Of a DNA stretch of 64,000 nucleotides, positions 52,262-61,430 are shown piece by piece; within the stretch, counting starts at the first letter, position 1, and each line of letters starts with the position of its first letter. The stretch lies in NCBI GenBank assembly GCA_003151335.1, contig PLXE01000047.1:62001-126000 (forward strand), written 5' to 3'. The stretch is from Acidobacteriaceae bacterium. GTDB taxonomy: Bacteria > Acidobacteriota > Terriglobia > Terriglobales > Acidobacteriaceae. The notes under the pieces are model-generated. The model was not told the DNA's origin. It searched no databases and saw only the letters and a list, made by a program, of their open reading frames with translations. Made by a program: the position numbers and the translations under genes.

Positions 52262-54580
52262 TCATTGACCGGGGGGTTTCGCGAGTTTTGCAGCACGCTC
52301 CTCAGCCCGATACTGGTTCTCAAACTGCCCTTGCCGCTGGTACAGTTTCGCCAGATGCGACCAGGCGTCGGCAGATTCCGGCGCAAGCTGGACGGCCTCC
52401 TCCTGGAAGGAAGTGGCCTGCTTGAGGTCGCCGAGGACCGTCCAGGCGGCCGCGCGACCCTGCGCCACATTGAATCGCAAGCAGCCTTCACCGGTGGCCG
52501 CAACGGCGTCAGCGGGAGCGCTGCGGAGTGCCTTATCAAGTGCCTGCAAGGTTAGCTTGGGCTGCTGGATATGCAAGTAGAAACGCGCCAGGTTGATCTG
52601 CACCAGGTCAGGCCTGGACGACAGTTTGCCGGCTTGTCGCCAGGCATGGATGGTCTCGGGGATTCGCCCCTCTCGTTGGTAGAAGTTGGCCAGCGTGGTC
52701 CAGGCGACTTCGCTGGGGTCCAGAGAGATGGTCGCAAGGTATTCCTGTTCGGCGTCGGAGCGGCTTCCCGTGGCGTAGAGAATATTGCCGCGAAGCCAGT
52801 GCATGAAGGGGCTGTCAGGGAAAGCCCGGAGCGCGCTGTCCGTTGCCGAGAGCGCCTCGGAAGTGCGGCCAAGAGCGGCGAGCAGGCTGGCGGCGTTGGC
52901 CGACTGATTGAACGATCCGGCGGCAGAATAATCGAGCGGAGCGGCCGGCAGGATCGCGGTTGCGCAGTTCACCGGAAAGCGCTGAATCAGTGTTTCCGTC
53001 TGTGGCGTACGACGCACGAGAACTGCGGAGATCTCGTCCAGATACACTGGCCGCCAGTCGCGACTATCGCAAAAGCCTTTGAGCTGCAGCAACTGGACGC
53101 CGTCAAAGCGCGCCAGCGGAAGAATGATGGTGTTGATGTTGTAGCGGTCCGCTTCCTGCTGCCAAGTCTGGGAATCCGGCGAGAGCTGGAGCAACTGACC
53201 GGCCTTATGCATCCGTGGGACTCCGAAGAGCGTGTCCCGCCCGTCGATATAGTCGCGGCGCTCGGGGCCGAGCTTCCAGGTGAGGTAGCTGCCTTCGTTG
53301 TAGGTGTTGAAGATTTCTCCGGGTAGGTTCTCGCGCTCGATGAACTCCGCCGCGCGTTCCGGGAACCACCAGCCCAGTCCGGCGCCGAATGTCGATTCAT
53401 CCACAACTCGAACGTAGTGACGGTTGGTGACCAGGTCAAAAGAGCGCAGCAAGGCAAGCGCGGCAAGCAAGCAAACCGCGGCCCATGCGACGGTGGGACG
53501 CATTCGTGGCGGCCGAATCCTGGGGCCGAATTCGACGATCGCCGCAGCCAGAACAGGTCCGCCGACTATCACCACCACGCACGCAAATACCGCGCCCATG
53601 CGCACATGGTGCACCGGCGGATAGGTTGAGGCGAGCAGCAGCATGGCCGCTCCCAACTGACGCCTCAGCAAAGCCAGCACCGCAGCGACCACCGCGATGG
53701 CCAACAGCAGATAGATCGCTCCTTGGGTCTGCCTCAGTGAAAGTGCAGTGCTGAAGGCAGTCCAAGTCACTGGCACACTGCTCCATTCGCCGATATTCAG
53801 TTGCTGCTGCCCCGCCGCGCGCTGTTGCCGCATCAGCGCCCGATACATTCCCCAGCCCCAAGGATTCGCCAGCGTTACCAGCGCCGTCGCCGCCAGCCAT
53901 CCCCATGCGCGCCGAAGTCGCTGCAGGGCGGCGCGCCGGCGGACTTCACCGAAAATTGTTTCCGACAGCTCGACACCCACATAGGCGAGTATCAGAGCCA
54001 GTCCCGCAGCAAAGCCGAAGTGCAGATTGACCCACGCCACCATCAGCAGTGGCAACAACCAGAGGCGCGCGCGGCCAGTTTGATAGTTCTCCCAAAGGAG
54101 AGCCAGAAACGCCGCGAAGAGCACGACCGTAAACATGTCGGCACGCGGCGCAGTGCGCCAAGCGATGAGAGGTATGGCGAGTATGGCGATTCCGGCGCTG
54201 ACAGCGGAGCCTCGGCGCAATAGCAGCGCGGCTGTAGCAACACAGGCCAGGGCGCCGAGCCACGAAATCAAGGCATAGCCGCCGAGCAGATAGGTGGCAT
54301 AGAGCACCAGCCCGGAGCCGACCGGATAAATCCAGGGCTCGCCTTGCGCGGTGTAAGAGAACACGTCCGTCGAGGAGATGTGGTGATGTTGGACTACCCA
54401 GCGTCCCGTCGCCAACTGCCAGCCCAGGTCGAAATCAGAAACCGTGCGCAGGCCGGCCAAGAACGCATAAATGAGGGCAATTGCGGCGAGAACCAGGAAC
54501 AAGCGCCGGTTGAGCCGAGAAGTGTCCGTCGCCGGCGTATCTGCTGTGGTCAAGTTCACTGTTGCGACTGGGGCACTCAT
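52262..54580 (-). CDS. Polytopic membrane protein with C-terminal TPRs
   Basis: A 772-aa protein. About eleven membrane spans lie in residues 25-385. DFDLGWQLATGRWVVQHHHI follows TM1, resembling the first loop of GT-C glycosyltransferase-like proteins. A periplasmic domain (PGEIFNTYNEGSYLTWKLGP, DYIDGRDTLFG) follows, then four or five TPRs from about 560 to the end. No glycosyltransferase activity can be assigned. It is encoded against its neighbours, between the ABC ATPase and permease genes. Confidence 0.75.
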   Translation of the reverse strand: MSAPVATVNLTTADTPATDTSRLNRRLFLVLAAIALIYAFLAGLRTVSDFDLGWQLATGRWVVQHHHISSTDVFSYTAQGEPWIYPVGSGLVLYATYLLGGYALISWLGALACVATAALLLRRGSAVSAGIAILAIPLIAWRTAPRADMFTVVLFAAFLALLWENYQTGRARLWLLPLLMVAWVNLHFGFAAGLALILAYVGVELSETIFGEVRRRAALQRLRRAWGWLAATALVTLANPWGWGMYRALMRQQRAAGQQQLNIGEWSSVPVTWTAFSTALSLRQTQGAIYLLLAIAVVAAVLALLRRQLGAAMLLLASTYPPVHHVRMGAVFACVVVIVGGPVLAAAIVEFGPRIRPPRMRPTVAWAAVCLLAALALLRSFDLVTNRHYVRVVDESTFGAGLGWWFPERAAEFIERENLPGEIFNTYNEGSYLTWKLGPERRDYIDGRDTLFGVPRMHKAGQLLQLSPDSQTWQQEADRYNINTIILPLARFDGVQLLQLKGFCDSRDWRPVYLDEISAVLVRRTPQTETLIQRFPVNCATAILPAAPLDYSAAGSFNQSANAASLLAALGRTSEALSATDSALRAFPDSPFMHWLRGNILYATGSRSDAEQEYLATISLDPSEVAWTTLANFYQREGRIPETIHAWRQAGKLSSRPDLVQINLARFYLHIQQPKLTLQALDKALRSAPADAVAATGEGCLRFNVAQGRAAAWTVLGDLKQATSFQEEAVQLAPESADAWSHLAKLYQRQGQFENQYRAEERAAKLAKPPGQ

Positions 54581-54609
54581 GCGCTTAGTTGGCAGTCATC
54601 GTAGCATAG

Positions 54610-54813
54610 GGTAGTGGTGCAGTTTGAAATCTGTGGAGACAAACAAGCCCGCAGGAGTTGCCAGAATGTTGACCTCGTTGCGCCCAGTCATCACTCCGAG
54701 AATCCCTGCGGGCTATACCCACCACATTGAAGGAACTACAAGGCCAGTATTCGCGAATCGCAAATCGCTGTCTGTGATAGCAGTCACAGTGGTTTTCAAA
54801 CTGCACCACTACC
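54610..54813. mobile_element. MITE-like element with perfect 20-bp terminal inverted repeats
   Basis: GGTAGTGGTGCAGTTTGAAA at 54610-54629 is exactly inverted at 54794-54813, bounding 204 bp. A second inverted pair, AGCCCGCAGG (54646-54655) and CCTGCGGGCT (54705-54714), lies inside. The flanks share GCATAG (54604-54609 on the left, 54816-54821 on the right), offset by 2 nt on the right, so a target duplication is uncertain. No transposase is encoded; the 65-codon plus-strand and 82-codon minus-strand frames are short. Probably an internally deleted insertion sequence. Confidence 0.75.
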
Positions 54814-54922
54814 TGGCATAGAGAAAATTGCAAAATACTCCTGTTAGAATAAGGTTTCCTAAGGCCGCCTGACTGTGATTGAACGTGACGTTTGATTTTC
54901 TTGCAGGCCCTGAAACCTGTTC

Positions 54923-55756
54923 ATGGCAACCACCCAAACTACGGCCCTTCCCGCGACCACCTCCAGCAGCAACGCCGGTTTGCTGCTGCCTTCGTTCTCG
55001 CTGTGGTGGCGCGAAATCGTGCGCTTCTACCGGCAGCGCGCGCGGGTGGTGGGCGTCATCGCCTCGCCGCTGCTGTTCTGGCTTGTGATTGGCTCCGGCT
55101 TCGGCACCTCCTTTCGCTCCAACGGAGCGGCCGGTGGCCAACATTATCTCGACTATTTCTTCCCTGGCGCTCTCATCATGATCGTGCTCTTCACCGCCAT
55201 CTTCACCATGATGTCGGTGATTGAAGACCGCAAAGAAGGCTTCCTGCTTTCCGTGCTGGTGGCGCCGGTAAGCCGCTCCGTCATCGTGCTGGGCAAGGTG
55301 CTAGGCGGCGCAACCCTGGCGACCGCGCAAGGACTCATTTTCCTGGTCTTCGCTCCCGCGCTGCGCGTGCATTTCACGTTCGCCAGTTTTGGACTGACCG
55401 TGCTGGCAATCTTCCTGGTGGCGTTTTCGCTGACGGCGCTGGGCTTCATCATCGCGTGGCCCATGGATTCAACCGCCGGGTTTCACGCCGTCATCAACCT
55501 GTTTCTCATTCCGCTGTGGCTGTTATCGGGATCGCTGTTTCCGCTTTCCGGCGCGTCCATCTGGATTCGCCTGCTGATGCGCATCAACCCTCTTACTTAC
55601 GGCACGGAGGCGTTGCGCTCGCTGCTTTTCCCCGGTTCGACCTCGACCGGCCTTTCACTCGGCGCCAACTTTGCAGTGCTGGCGCTGTTTACCTTGGTCA
55701 TGTTCGCCTTCTCGTTTCTGGTGGCCAACCGTCGCACCACCAAGCCTGCGGCCTGA
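54923..55756 (+). CDS. ABC-2 type transporter permease
   Basis: A 277-aa inner-membrane protein with six spans. FSLWWREIVRFYRQRARVVG is the cytoplasmic N-terminal helix. DYFFPGALIMIVLFTAIFT, VIEDRKEGFLLSVLVAPVSR and the C-terminal INPLTYGTEALRSLLFPG are typical of ABC-2/DrrB-like permeases. The stop codon overlaps the DUF420 start by 1 nt. Its ATPase is most likely the gene at 51222. Confidence 0.92.
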   Translation: MATTQTTALPATTSSSNAGLLLPSFSLWWREIVRFYRQRARVVGVIASPLLFWLVIGSGFGTSFRSNGAAGGQHYLDYFFPGALIMIVLFTAIFTMMSVIEDRKEGFLLSVLVAPVSRSVIVLGKVLGGATLATAQGLIFLVFAPALRVHFTFASFGLTVLAIFLVAFSLTALGFIIAWPMDSTAGFHAVINLFLIPLWLLSGSLFPLSGASIWIRLLMRINPLTYGTEALRSLLFPGSTSTGLSLGANFAVLALFTLVMFAFSFLVANRRTTKPAA

Positions 55757-56190
55757 TGCAAGTAAGCCTGACTTTCTATCCGGCCCTCAATGCCGTTCTG
55801 AACGGCAGCAGCGCCGTTTTGATTGGCTCTGGGCTCTATCTCATCAAGCGCGGCCGCCGTACGGCCCACAAGCGGGTCATGATCGCCGCGTTCGTCACCT
55901 CCACACTGTTTCTCATCTCGTACCTTTACTACCACCTGGTGCTGCGGGCCGGCATCACCCATTTTCAGGGTCAAGGACTGTCGCGGCCGTTATATTTCAC
56001 CATCCTGATCTCGCACACCATCCTGGCCGCGGTGGTGGTGCCGTTCATCCTGGTCACTCTGGCGCGCGCGCTGAAGGGCAATTTTGCGCGGCACAAAGCC
56101 ATCGCGCCATACACCTTCGCCATCTGGATGTACGTTTCGGTAACCGGTGTGGTGATCTACCTGATGCTGTACAAGATTTTCGTGGGCTGA
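55756..56190 (+). CDS. DUF420 membrane protein (cytochrome oxidase assembly-associated)
   Basis: A 144-aa protein with four membrane spans and the DUF420 pattern: FYPALNAVLNGSSAVLIGSG, HKRVMIAAFVTSTLFLISYL, YYHLVLR, ISHTILAAVVVPFILVTL and FAIWMYVSVTGVVIYLML. Conserved His residues in the membrane suggest haem or metal contact. DUF420 genes commonly sit with ctaA/ctaB and oxidase genes, which fits the haem-A genes at 45-47 kb. Confidence 0.88.
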   Translation: MQVSLTFYPALNAVLNGSSAVLIGSGLYLIKRGRRTAHKRVMIAAFVTSTLFLISYLYYHLVLRAGITHFQGQGLSRPLYFTILISHTILAAVVVPFILVTLARALKGNFARHKAIAPYTFAIWMYVSVTGVVIYLMLYKIFVG

Positions 56191-56372
56191 CCAGCGCGTA
56201 TCGACTTCAGGGGATTGCTGGAAGGTACAAGAAACTGCGGCTCCAGAAGCAGCTGCTCCTGGAAGACCTTAGGAGAAGGCTTACTTTTGCCTCTAAGCCT
56301 GCAATACGATTCTGTGGGTACTGTGGGGATGGGTCAGAAGCGGATAGCCGGAGACACACTCTCAGGCCACTG

Positions 56373-56777
56373 CTAATGGCGGGCTCTAAACCACTCAGAT
56401 GCTTCTCGCTGGAACAAGAGAATCAGAGCAACAGTCTGGAGGACAGTCAAAGCCAACGTCAAAAAAAATGAGAGTGGCCTGACTCGGAGCAAAATTAGAA
56501 GCGCCGGAAGCGCCGGAACCGTAAGAATCAAGCCAAACAGATAAAGAACGAGAAATGTGATGCGCGCCCAATTCCTGCGTTGGCCAATCATCACGATGAG
56601 TACGGCCATGCTTCCGACCATGGTGATGAACTGCATGCTGAATCCCGTGTGTGCGGTCTTGGCTAATACCGCAAGGAATTTGTCAAGGACTCCGATGCCG
56701 ACCGTGACCCAGAGAATAATGACAGCCGTGTGGACTCCTTTGGGTCGTTGGTTTGTTTGTGAAACCGGAAATGCCAT
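56373..56777 (-). CDS. Small four-span membrane protein
   Basis: A 134-aa hypothetical protein: KGVHTAVIILWVTVGIGVLD, MQFITMVGSMAVLIVMIG, ITFLVLYLFGLILTVPALPA and FFLTLALTVLQTVALILLF are four membrane spans. Small membrane proteins with this RPKxVxxAVxxLW-type start are widespread and uncharacterised. It is convergent with DUF420 across 182 nt that show no feature. Confidence 0.6.
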   Translation of the reverse strand: MAFPVSQTNQRPKGVHTAVIILWVTVGIGVLDKFLAVLAKTAHTGFSMQFITMVGSMAVLIVMIGQRRNWARITFLVLYLFGLILTVPALPALLILLRVRPLSFFLTLALTVLQTVALILLFQREASEWFRARH

Positions 56778-56977
56778 TTTAGATTCTTCAAACAGTCGTA
56801 CACTATATACCCATCTTGACTAAGGAGGGGTCTGAAGAATCAGCATTCTGTGTTGTCGGGGCTGGAGAGCGTGGGCGAACATCTGTCGTCCTTGCGGGAC
56901 TCGGATCAATTTCCAACTTTACCCAGCGCTCCGCCTGCGGCTCCGTGCTGGGCTAAACTATTTCGCGCCTACTTCCA

Positions 56978-57010
56978 CCCCAGTTCGCGCAAAAGCGGCG
57001 CGAACCGGGG
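56978..57010. repeat. Palindromic element B-like hairpin, variant
   Basis: CCCCAGTTCGCGC pairs with GCGCGAACCGGGG (12 of 13) around AAAAGCG. It resembles the hairpins at 15064 and 47151. It lies in the 352-nt gap 56778-57129, where I see no gene. Confidence 0.55.
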
Positions 57011-57129
57011 ACCCCGGCTACGGCGCTGGATTTTCGACCAGCAAACTCCGCTGACGAATACCAAGTCTCGTTTTCACACCCGCTCTAAATGCCGACTGTA
57101 CCCGAACAATCGACCCACTTAGAATTTCC

Positions 57130-57606
57130 CTAAGACGCGCTTGCGGATGCTGCCACCAAGTCGTCCACCTCGACGCCCATGTGACGCAGATGGTGCAGCA
57201 TGTGGTCCACATAATCGTCGAAAACGAACTGCAGCGTCAGCGGCGCGGAATCGGCGATGGTGCAAGTCCGCGGCCAGGCCGAATCCGGTACAGCTTCGGC
57301 AGCGGCCAGCAACTGGCGATTGAGGCCCGCCCAGATCGCAATCAATGAAGGCCAGTCCCGGTCCTGATAGCGATGCAATGCCACCCACTGATCGCCGTCA
57401 TATGTGGGCATGGCTGGATTGTTCTCTAGCTGAGCGCGGACAATTCTCTGGTGATTATTGGCAGCGGAGTCCAGCAGATGCCCAAGCTCTTCTTTGATCG
57501 ACCACTCCGAGGATGAACGTTTGCGTTGGACTTGATCGTCGGACAGATTTGTCAAGCGAGCGGGCAACTGATCGACGAGGGTACGCAGCAGCAACAAGCT
57601 TTGCAT
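57130..57606 (-). CDS. DinB superfamily protein
   Basis: A 158-aa four-helix DinB/YfiT-like protein. Putative metal-binding histidines lie in IKEELGHLLDSAANNHQRI (about residues 37-55) and DYVDHMLHHLRHMG (about 130-143), the expected DinB_2 spacing. Members include thiol transferases and hydrolases; no specific reaction can be named. It lies downstream of the RpiB-AraC regulator on the same strand, 63 nt away. Confidence 0.85.
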   Translation of the reverse strand: MQSLLLLRTLVDQLPARLTNLSDDQVQRKRSSSEWSIKEELGHLLDSAANNHQRIVRAQLENNPAMPTYDGDQWVALHRYQDRDWPSLIAIWAGLNRQLLAAAEAVPDSAWPRTCTIADSAPLTLQFVFDDYVDHMLHHLRHMGVEVDDLVAASASAS

Positions 57607-57669
57607 TCGGACACTCCCTACAACCGTTATTGTGATCTACCGGCGTTGACTGGTGAAACTGGTGTCCAG

Positions 57670-58485
57670 CTAGGCTGCTCGCGCAGACTTCTGCTGTGGT
57701 GTCTGGTTCAGGTCCTGTGCCAAGGTGTCCATCGGTGCGGCTGCCTGATGGACCTCGCGATAGTGCTTGGGGGTGACCCCCGCGAGCCGGCGAAACACGC
57801 TGGTGAAGTGGCTCTGGGTTTCGAAACCCACGTGGGTGGCGACCTCGGCCAATGGGGTTTCGCCCTCGCGCAATATTTCCTGGGCGCGCTCCACCCGCTG
57901 CCGCATAACGTATTGGTGCGGGGTGGTGCCGGTGCTCAGCTTGAACAGCTTAGAGAAGTAATACTGGCTCATACCTACGACCTGCGCCAAGTCCGCCACC
58001 GCCAGTTCCTGGGTAATGTTCTCGCGTACGTGGGAAAACACGCGCTGCAAACGGCGAGGCGGCAAGCCGCCGACCACCTCCACCGGTGCGAGGGTCGCGC
58101 CCAGGTATGCATCCACCACCTCCTGCGCACGGTCCTGCTCCAGCGAATGAAGGGCCAGCACCAGCACGTTCATCCCTTCCGCTTTGGCGCCGATGGCCGC
58201 CGAATAGGCGTCATGGCACGCGGCGGCCCGAATACCCGGTACCCGGTTCGCGGCCACGGAAGCGCCGACCACTCGACTGGTGATGATGATGCCGCGTTCC
58301 GCATTGTGGCGCAGCACCAACATGGCCACCTGCTCGGCGTAGTCGGCACTGCTGTGCGGCTGGACCGCCGAGGTCGCATCCGTTACCTCATGTCCCGCTT
58401 CCACTAGCTTTGCCGCGATTTGCTCTTTAGCTGCCTGGCCTGCTTGATCGGATCCGATTGCGATGCGCACTTTGCTCTCCTCCAT
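57670..58485 (-). CDS. RpiB-like domain fused to AraC-type DNA-binding domain
   Basis: A 271-aa protein. Residues 5-132 align by eye with ribose-5-phosphate isomerase B: RIAIGSDQAGQAAKEQIAAK, GASVAANRVPGIRAAACHDA and NVLVLALHSLE. The catalytic Cys of LICGSGVG is replaced (IITSRVVG; T69), the loop glycines are lost, DHAG has become DQAG, and the active-site His segment (EHDNMNVL in the neighbour) reads AEGMNVL. Residues about 143-245 form an AraC domain with two HTHs (LAVADLAQVVGMSQYYFSKL and PLAEVATHVGFETQSHFTSV). The likely role is sugar-phosphate sensing and transcription control. It is divergent from the GH15-tkt-rpiB operon. Confidence 0.88.
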   Translation of the reverse strand: MEESKVRIAIGSDQAGQAAKEQIAAKLVEAGHEVTDATSAVQPHSSADYAEQVAMLVLRHNAERGIIITSRVVGASVAANRVPGIRAAACHDAYSAAIGAKAEGMNVLVLALHSLEQDRAQEVVDAYLGATLAPVEVVGGLPPRRLQRVFSHVRENITQELAVADLAQVVGMSQYYFSKLFKLSTGTTPHQYVMRQRVERAQEILREGETPLAEVATHVGFETQSHFTSVFRRLAGVTPKHYREVHQAAAPMDTLAQDLNQTPQQKSARAA

Positions 58486-58964
58486 TGGTCAAACTGGTTT
58501 TGACTCGCCGTACCGGCGAGCACGGAAAACAGGGAGCGTTGGCCGGTCGCACCCACGGGTTGTTCCCATAAACATTCCTGCAAACCCCCTCAATGGTTCC
58601 GACAATGTGGCTGGATCTCGCCCTGTACATAAGCGAACTTCGCGGTTGTACACGCCGTTCCATAGGCTGCAATGGTCATAACCCAACATCGACCGATGAC
58701 ACGGTTACCTTGATTATTGGATGCGCAAGAAACAGTGCGTGCGTCCCGCGACACAACGTTCTGCGAAGAAATACGGTTAATGGTTCCACCCCAGCGAGGC
58801 ACTTGGGAAGCGCCTTTTCTGATTCGTAATGATATCAAGTACAAGCGCCACCAGGCCACCGCCGGCACCCTTCATTTCGGATTTACAATTATTTACAATC
58901 CGCGGTTCCTTACGCGAATACTCGCCGCTCGCGATACACTGCGGAAACGGTAAAGCTCAGGGCG
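58486..58964. promoter_or_regulatory. Long divergent control region
   Basis: These 479 nt lie between the divergent RpiB-AraC gene and the GH15-tkt-rpiB operon and contain no convincing gene. AATGGTTCC occurs at 58592-58600 and 58779-58787. Two direct copies in a region controlled by an AraC protein are worth noting, though the motif is short. No -35/-10 pair was assigned. Confidence 0.4.
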
Positions 58965-61430
58965 ATGCCTGACAATCCGAGAATGTCAAACGTTATGATC
59001 GGCAAGAATCCAGCGCCCGGCGGACCGGGCATCGTGCCTCGCTGGACGCGAGGAGCTAAAGAAGCTGTGGGAACGGCATACGCGGTTTCCAGTCGCGTCT
59101 GGTACACCATGGCCGGCGGGGTGATCACCGAAGTCTATTACCCCACCATTGACACGCCGCAAATTCGCGACCTGCAATTTCTGGTGACTGATGGCGAAAC
59201 GTTCTTCCACGATGAGCGCCGGCACATGGTCACCCACCTGGACTGCTTCGGCTCGTTCGGCCTGGGTTTCAAGGTCACCAACACGGACCCGGATGGGCGC
59301 TACTCCATTGAGAAGGTGATCATCGGCGATCCGCACCTGAGCTGCCTGCTGGTGCATACAAAATTCAATGTCGCGCCCGAGTGGCAAGGACGGCTGCAGC
59401 TCTTCGTTCTGTGCGCTCCTCACTTGCAGATCGGCGGTTATCACAACAATGGGTTGGTGATGAAGGAGCGAGGGCGAAGGTTCCTGATGGCCTATCGCGA
59501 TGATGCCTTCCTGGCAATTGCGGCCACGGCGCATTTCTGCAAGGCATCGTGCGGATACGTAGGCGTGAACGATGGCTGGACGGACTTGTCCAATAACTTC
59601 GAAATGAATTGGGAATACGACGCCGCGTTGGATGGCAATATCGCGCTCACCGCTGAAATCGATCTCTCTCGCGGCACCGAGTTTACCCTCGGCGTCGGTT
59701 TCGGCCACACCGGCCACCATGCTGGCGCCACCCTGTTTCAGTCGCTGAGCATCCCGTTCGATCTAGCTCTAAACAACTTCCTCGATCAGTGGCAGCGCAC
59801 CAGCAAGCGTCTCGCCTTGATGGACAAGTTTGACCAGCGCGAGTCGTCGCTGTTCGCCCGCAGCGTTAACCTGTTGCTCGCCCACGAGGACAAGGTCTAT
59901 CCCGGGGCCATGATCGCCAGTTTGAGCATACCCTGGGGAGAAGACCGAAGCGACGACGACCTTGGCGGCTATCACCTGGTATGGACGCGTGACTTGGTGA
60001 ATGCCGCGACCGCATTGCTCGCCGTGGGCGACACCACGACTCCGCTGCGCGCTTTGATTTATCTCGCCATCACGCAACGCGAGGATGGCGGCTTCTATCA
60101 GAATTTTTGGATTGACGGGCGGCCTTTCTGGACCGGGGTACAGCTCGACGAAGTCTCCTTCCCCATCATGCTGGCGTGGCGACTGTGGAAAGCCAACGCT
60201 CTCGGCAACTTCGATCCCTACGTCACCGTGGTTCGTGCTTGTGGCTATCTGATTTGCGAAGGGCCGGCGACGCCCCAGGAACGCTGGGAGGAAGCCGCAG
60301 GCTATTCCCCGTCTACACTGGCCAGCAACATTGCGGCCCTGATCTGCGCGGCAGAGTTCATCGAGGACCACGGCGACAAAGGTAGCGCTGAGTTTGTACG
60401 CGCCTACGCCGACTTCCTTGAGTCGCACGTCGAGAAGTGGACCGTCACTAATCAAGGAACGTTGGCGCCCGGCATCGCGCGGCACTATATTCGCATCAAC
60501 CCAGCCAACAGCTCGCAGGGCGATCGCGGCGATGAGGACCCCGACGCTGGCGAGCTGGTGCTGGCCAATCAGCGTCCCGGCGATCGCTACCGGTATCCAG
60601 CCAACCAAATCGTCGATCCGGGCTTCCTCGAATTGGTGCGCTTCGGCATCCGTAAGGCTGGCGATCCTCTCGTCGAGGACTCCTTGAAAGTCGTGGATGC
60701 GGTGTTGAAGGTGGATACCCCCAAGGGGCCATGCTGGAAGCGCTACAACCACGATGGATACGGGCAGCGCGAGGATGGCGAGTCGTTTGACAACTGGGGC
60801 GTGGGACGCCCGTGGCCGTTGCTGACCGGCGAGCGTGCCACCTACGAACTGGCCGCGGGCCGCAACGTCGATCTTTACTTGCGAGCCATCGAGAATTTCA
60901 CTACCGGCATCGGGCTCATTCCGGAACAGATTTGGGATGGCCCGGACATGCCCGACAAGTTCTTGACCCGCGGGGGCGCGACCGGAGCGGCCATTCCTTT
61001 GATGTGGGCGCACTCTGAGTATGTAAAATTATTGCGCTCAGTTGTGGACAATCGGCTGTTCGACTTGATCGACCCAGTGGCTGAGCGATATCGCAACGAT
61101 AAGCCGCGCCGGATAATCGAAGTATGGAAGATGAATCGGCAAGTCCGTGCAGTTCCCGCCGGAGGTTTGCTGCGGGTGCAGGCCTCTTCTCCATTTATGC
61201 TGCATTGGAGTAACGACGAGTGGAAGACGGTGCAGGAAACAGCGTCCACGCCGACTGCGGTGGGAGTGGAGTACGCGAACATCGAGGTTGCGCCCTCGCA
61301 AACGACTCCGTTGCAGTTCACTTTTTTCTGGCGGCAGGAGAGCGAGTGGCAAGGGGCCAATTATCAGGTTAACGTTCAACCAGCAATACAAACTGTTATA
61401 GATACCGGAAAGGCGGCAACGGGTGAGTAG
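58965..61430 (+). CDS. Glycoside hydrolase family 15 (glucoamylase-like)
   Basis: An 821-aa protein that would release glucose from alpha-glucans or related glucosides. The N-terminal beta-sandwich ([39 protein letters not shown]) is followed by an (alpha/alpha)6 barrel. The general acid is probably E442 in [13 protein letters not shown], and the base E654 in [11 protein letters not shown]-terminal beta domain ends the protein. No signal peptide is visible, so it should act in the cytoplasm. MSNVMIGKN at 58983 is an alternative start. Its end overlaps tkt by 8 nt. Confidence 0.9.
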   Translation: MPDNPRMSNVMIGKNPAPGGPGIVPRWTRGAKEAVGTAYAVSSRVWYTMAGGVITEVYYPTIDTPQIRDLQFLVTDGETFFHDERRHMVTHLDCFGSFGLGFKVTNTDPDGRYSIEKVIIGDPHLSCLLVHTKFNVAPEWQGRLQLFVLCAPHLQIGGYHNNGLVMKERGRRFLMAYRDDAFLAIAATAHFCKASCGYVGVNDGWTDLSNNFEMNWEYDAALDGNIALTAEIDLSRGTEFTLGVGFGHTGHHAGATLFQSLSIPFDLALNNFLDQWQRTSKRLALMDKFDQRESSLFARSVNLLLAHEDKVYPGAMIASLSIPWGEDRSDDDLGGYHLVWTRDLVNAATALLAVGDTTTPLRALIYLAITQREDGGFYQNFWIDGRPFWTGVQLDEVSFPIMLAWRLWKANALGNFDPYVTVVRACGYLICEGPATPQERWEEAAGYSPSTLASNIAALICAAEFIEDHGDKGSAEFVRAYADFLESHVEKWTVTNQGTLAPGIARHYIRINPANSSQGDRGDEDPDAGELVLANQRPGDRYRYPANQIVDPGFLELVRFGIRKAGDPLVEDSLKVVDAVLKVDTPKGPCWKRYNHDGYGQREDGESFDNWGVGRPWPLLTGERATYELAAGRNVDLYLRAIENFTTGIGLIPEQIWDGPDMPDKFLTRGGATGAAIPLMWAHSEYVKLLRSVVDNRLFDLIDPVAERYRNDKPRRIIEVWKMNRQVRAVPAGGLLRVQASSPFMLHWSNDEWKTVQETASTPTAVGVEYANIEVAPSQTTPLQFTFFWRQESEWQGANYQVNVQPAIQTVIDTGKAATGE

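Noticed and set aside
54624-54821. 65-codon ORF inside the MITE-like element
   Set aside because: It spans the element from end to end, including both terminal repeats, and has no domain; more likely chance or a transposon remnant.
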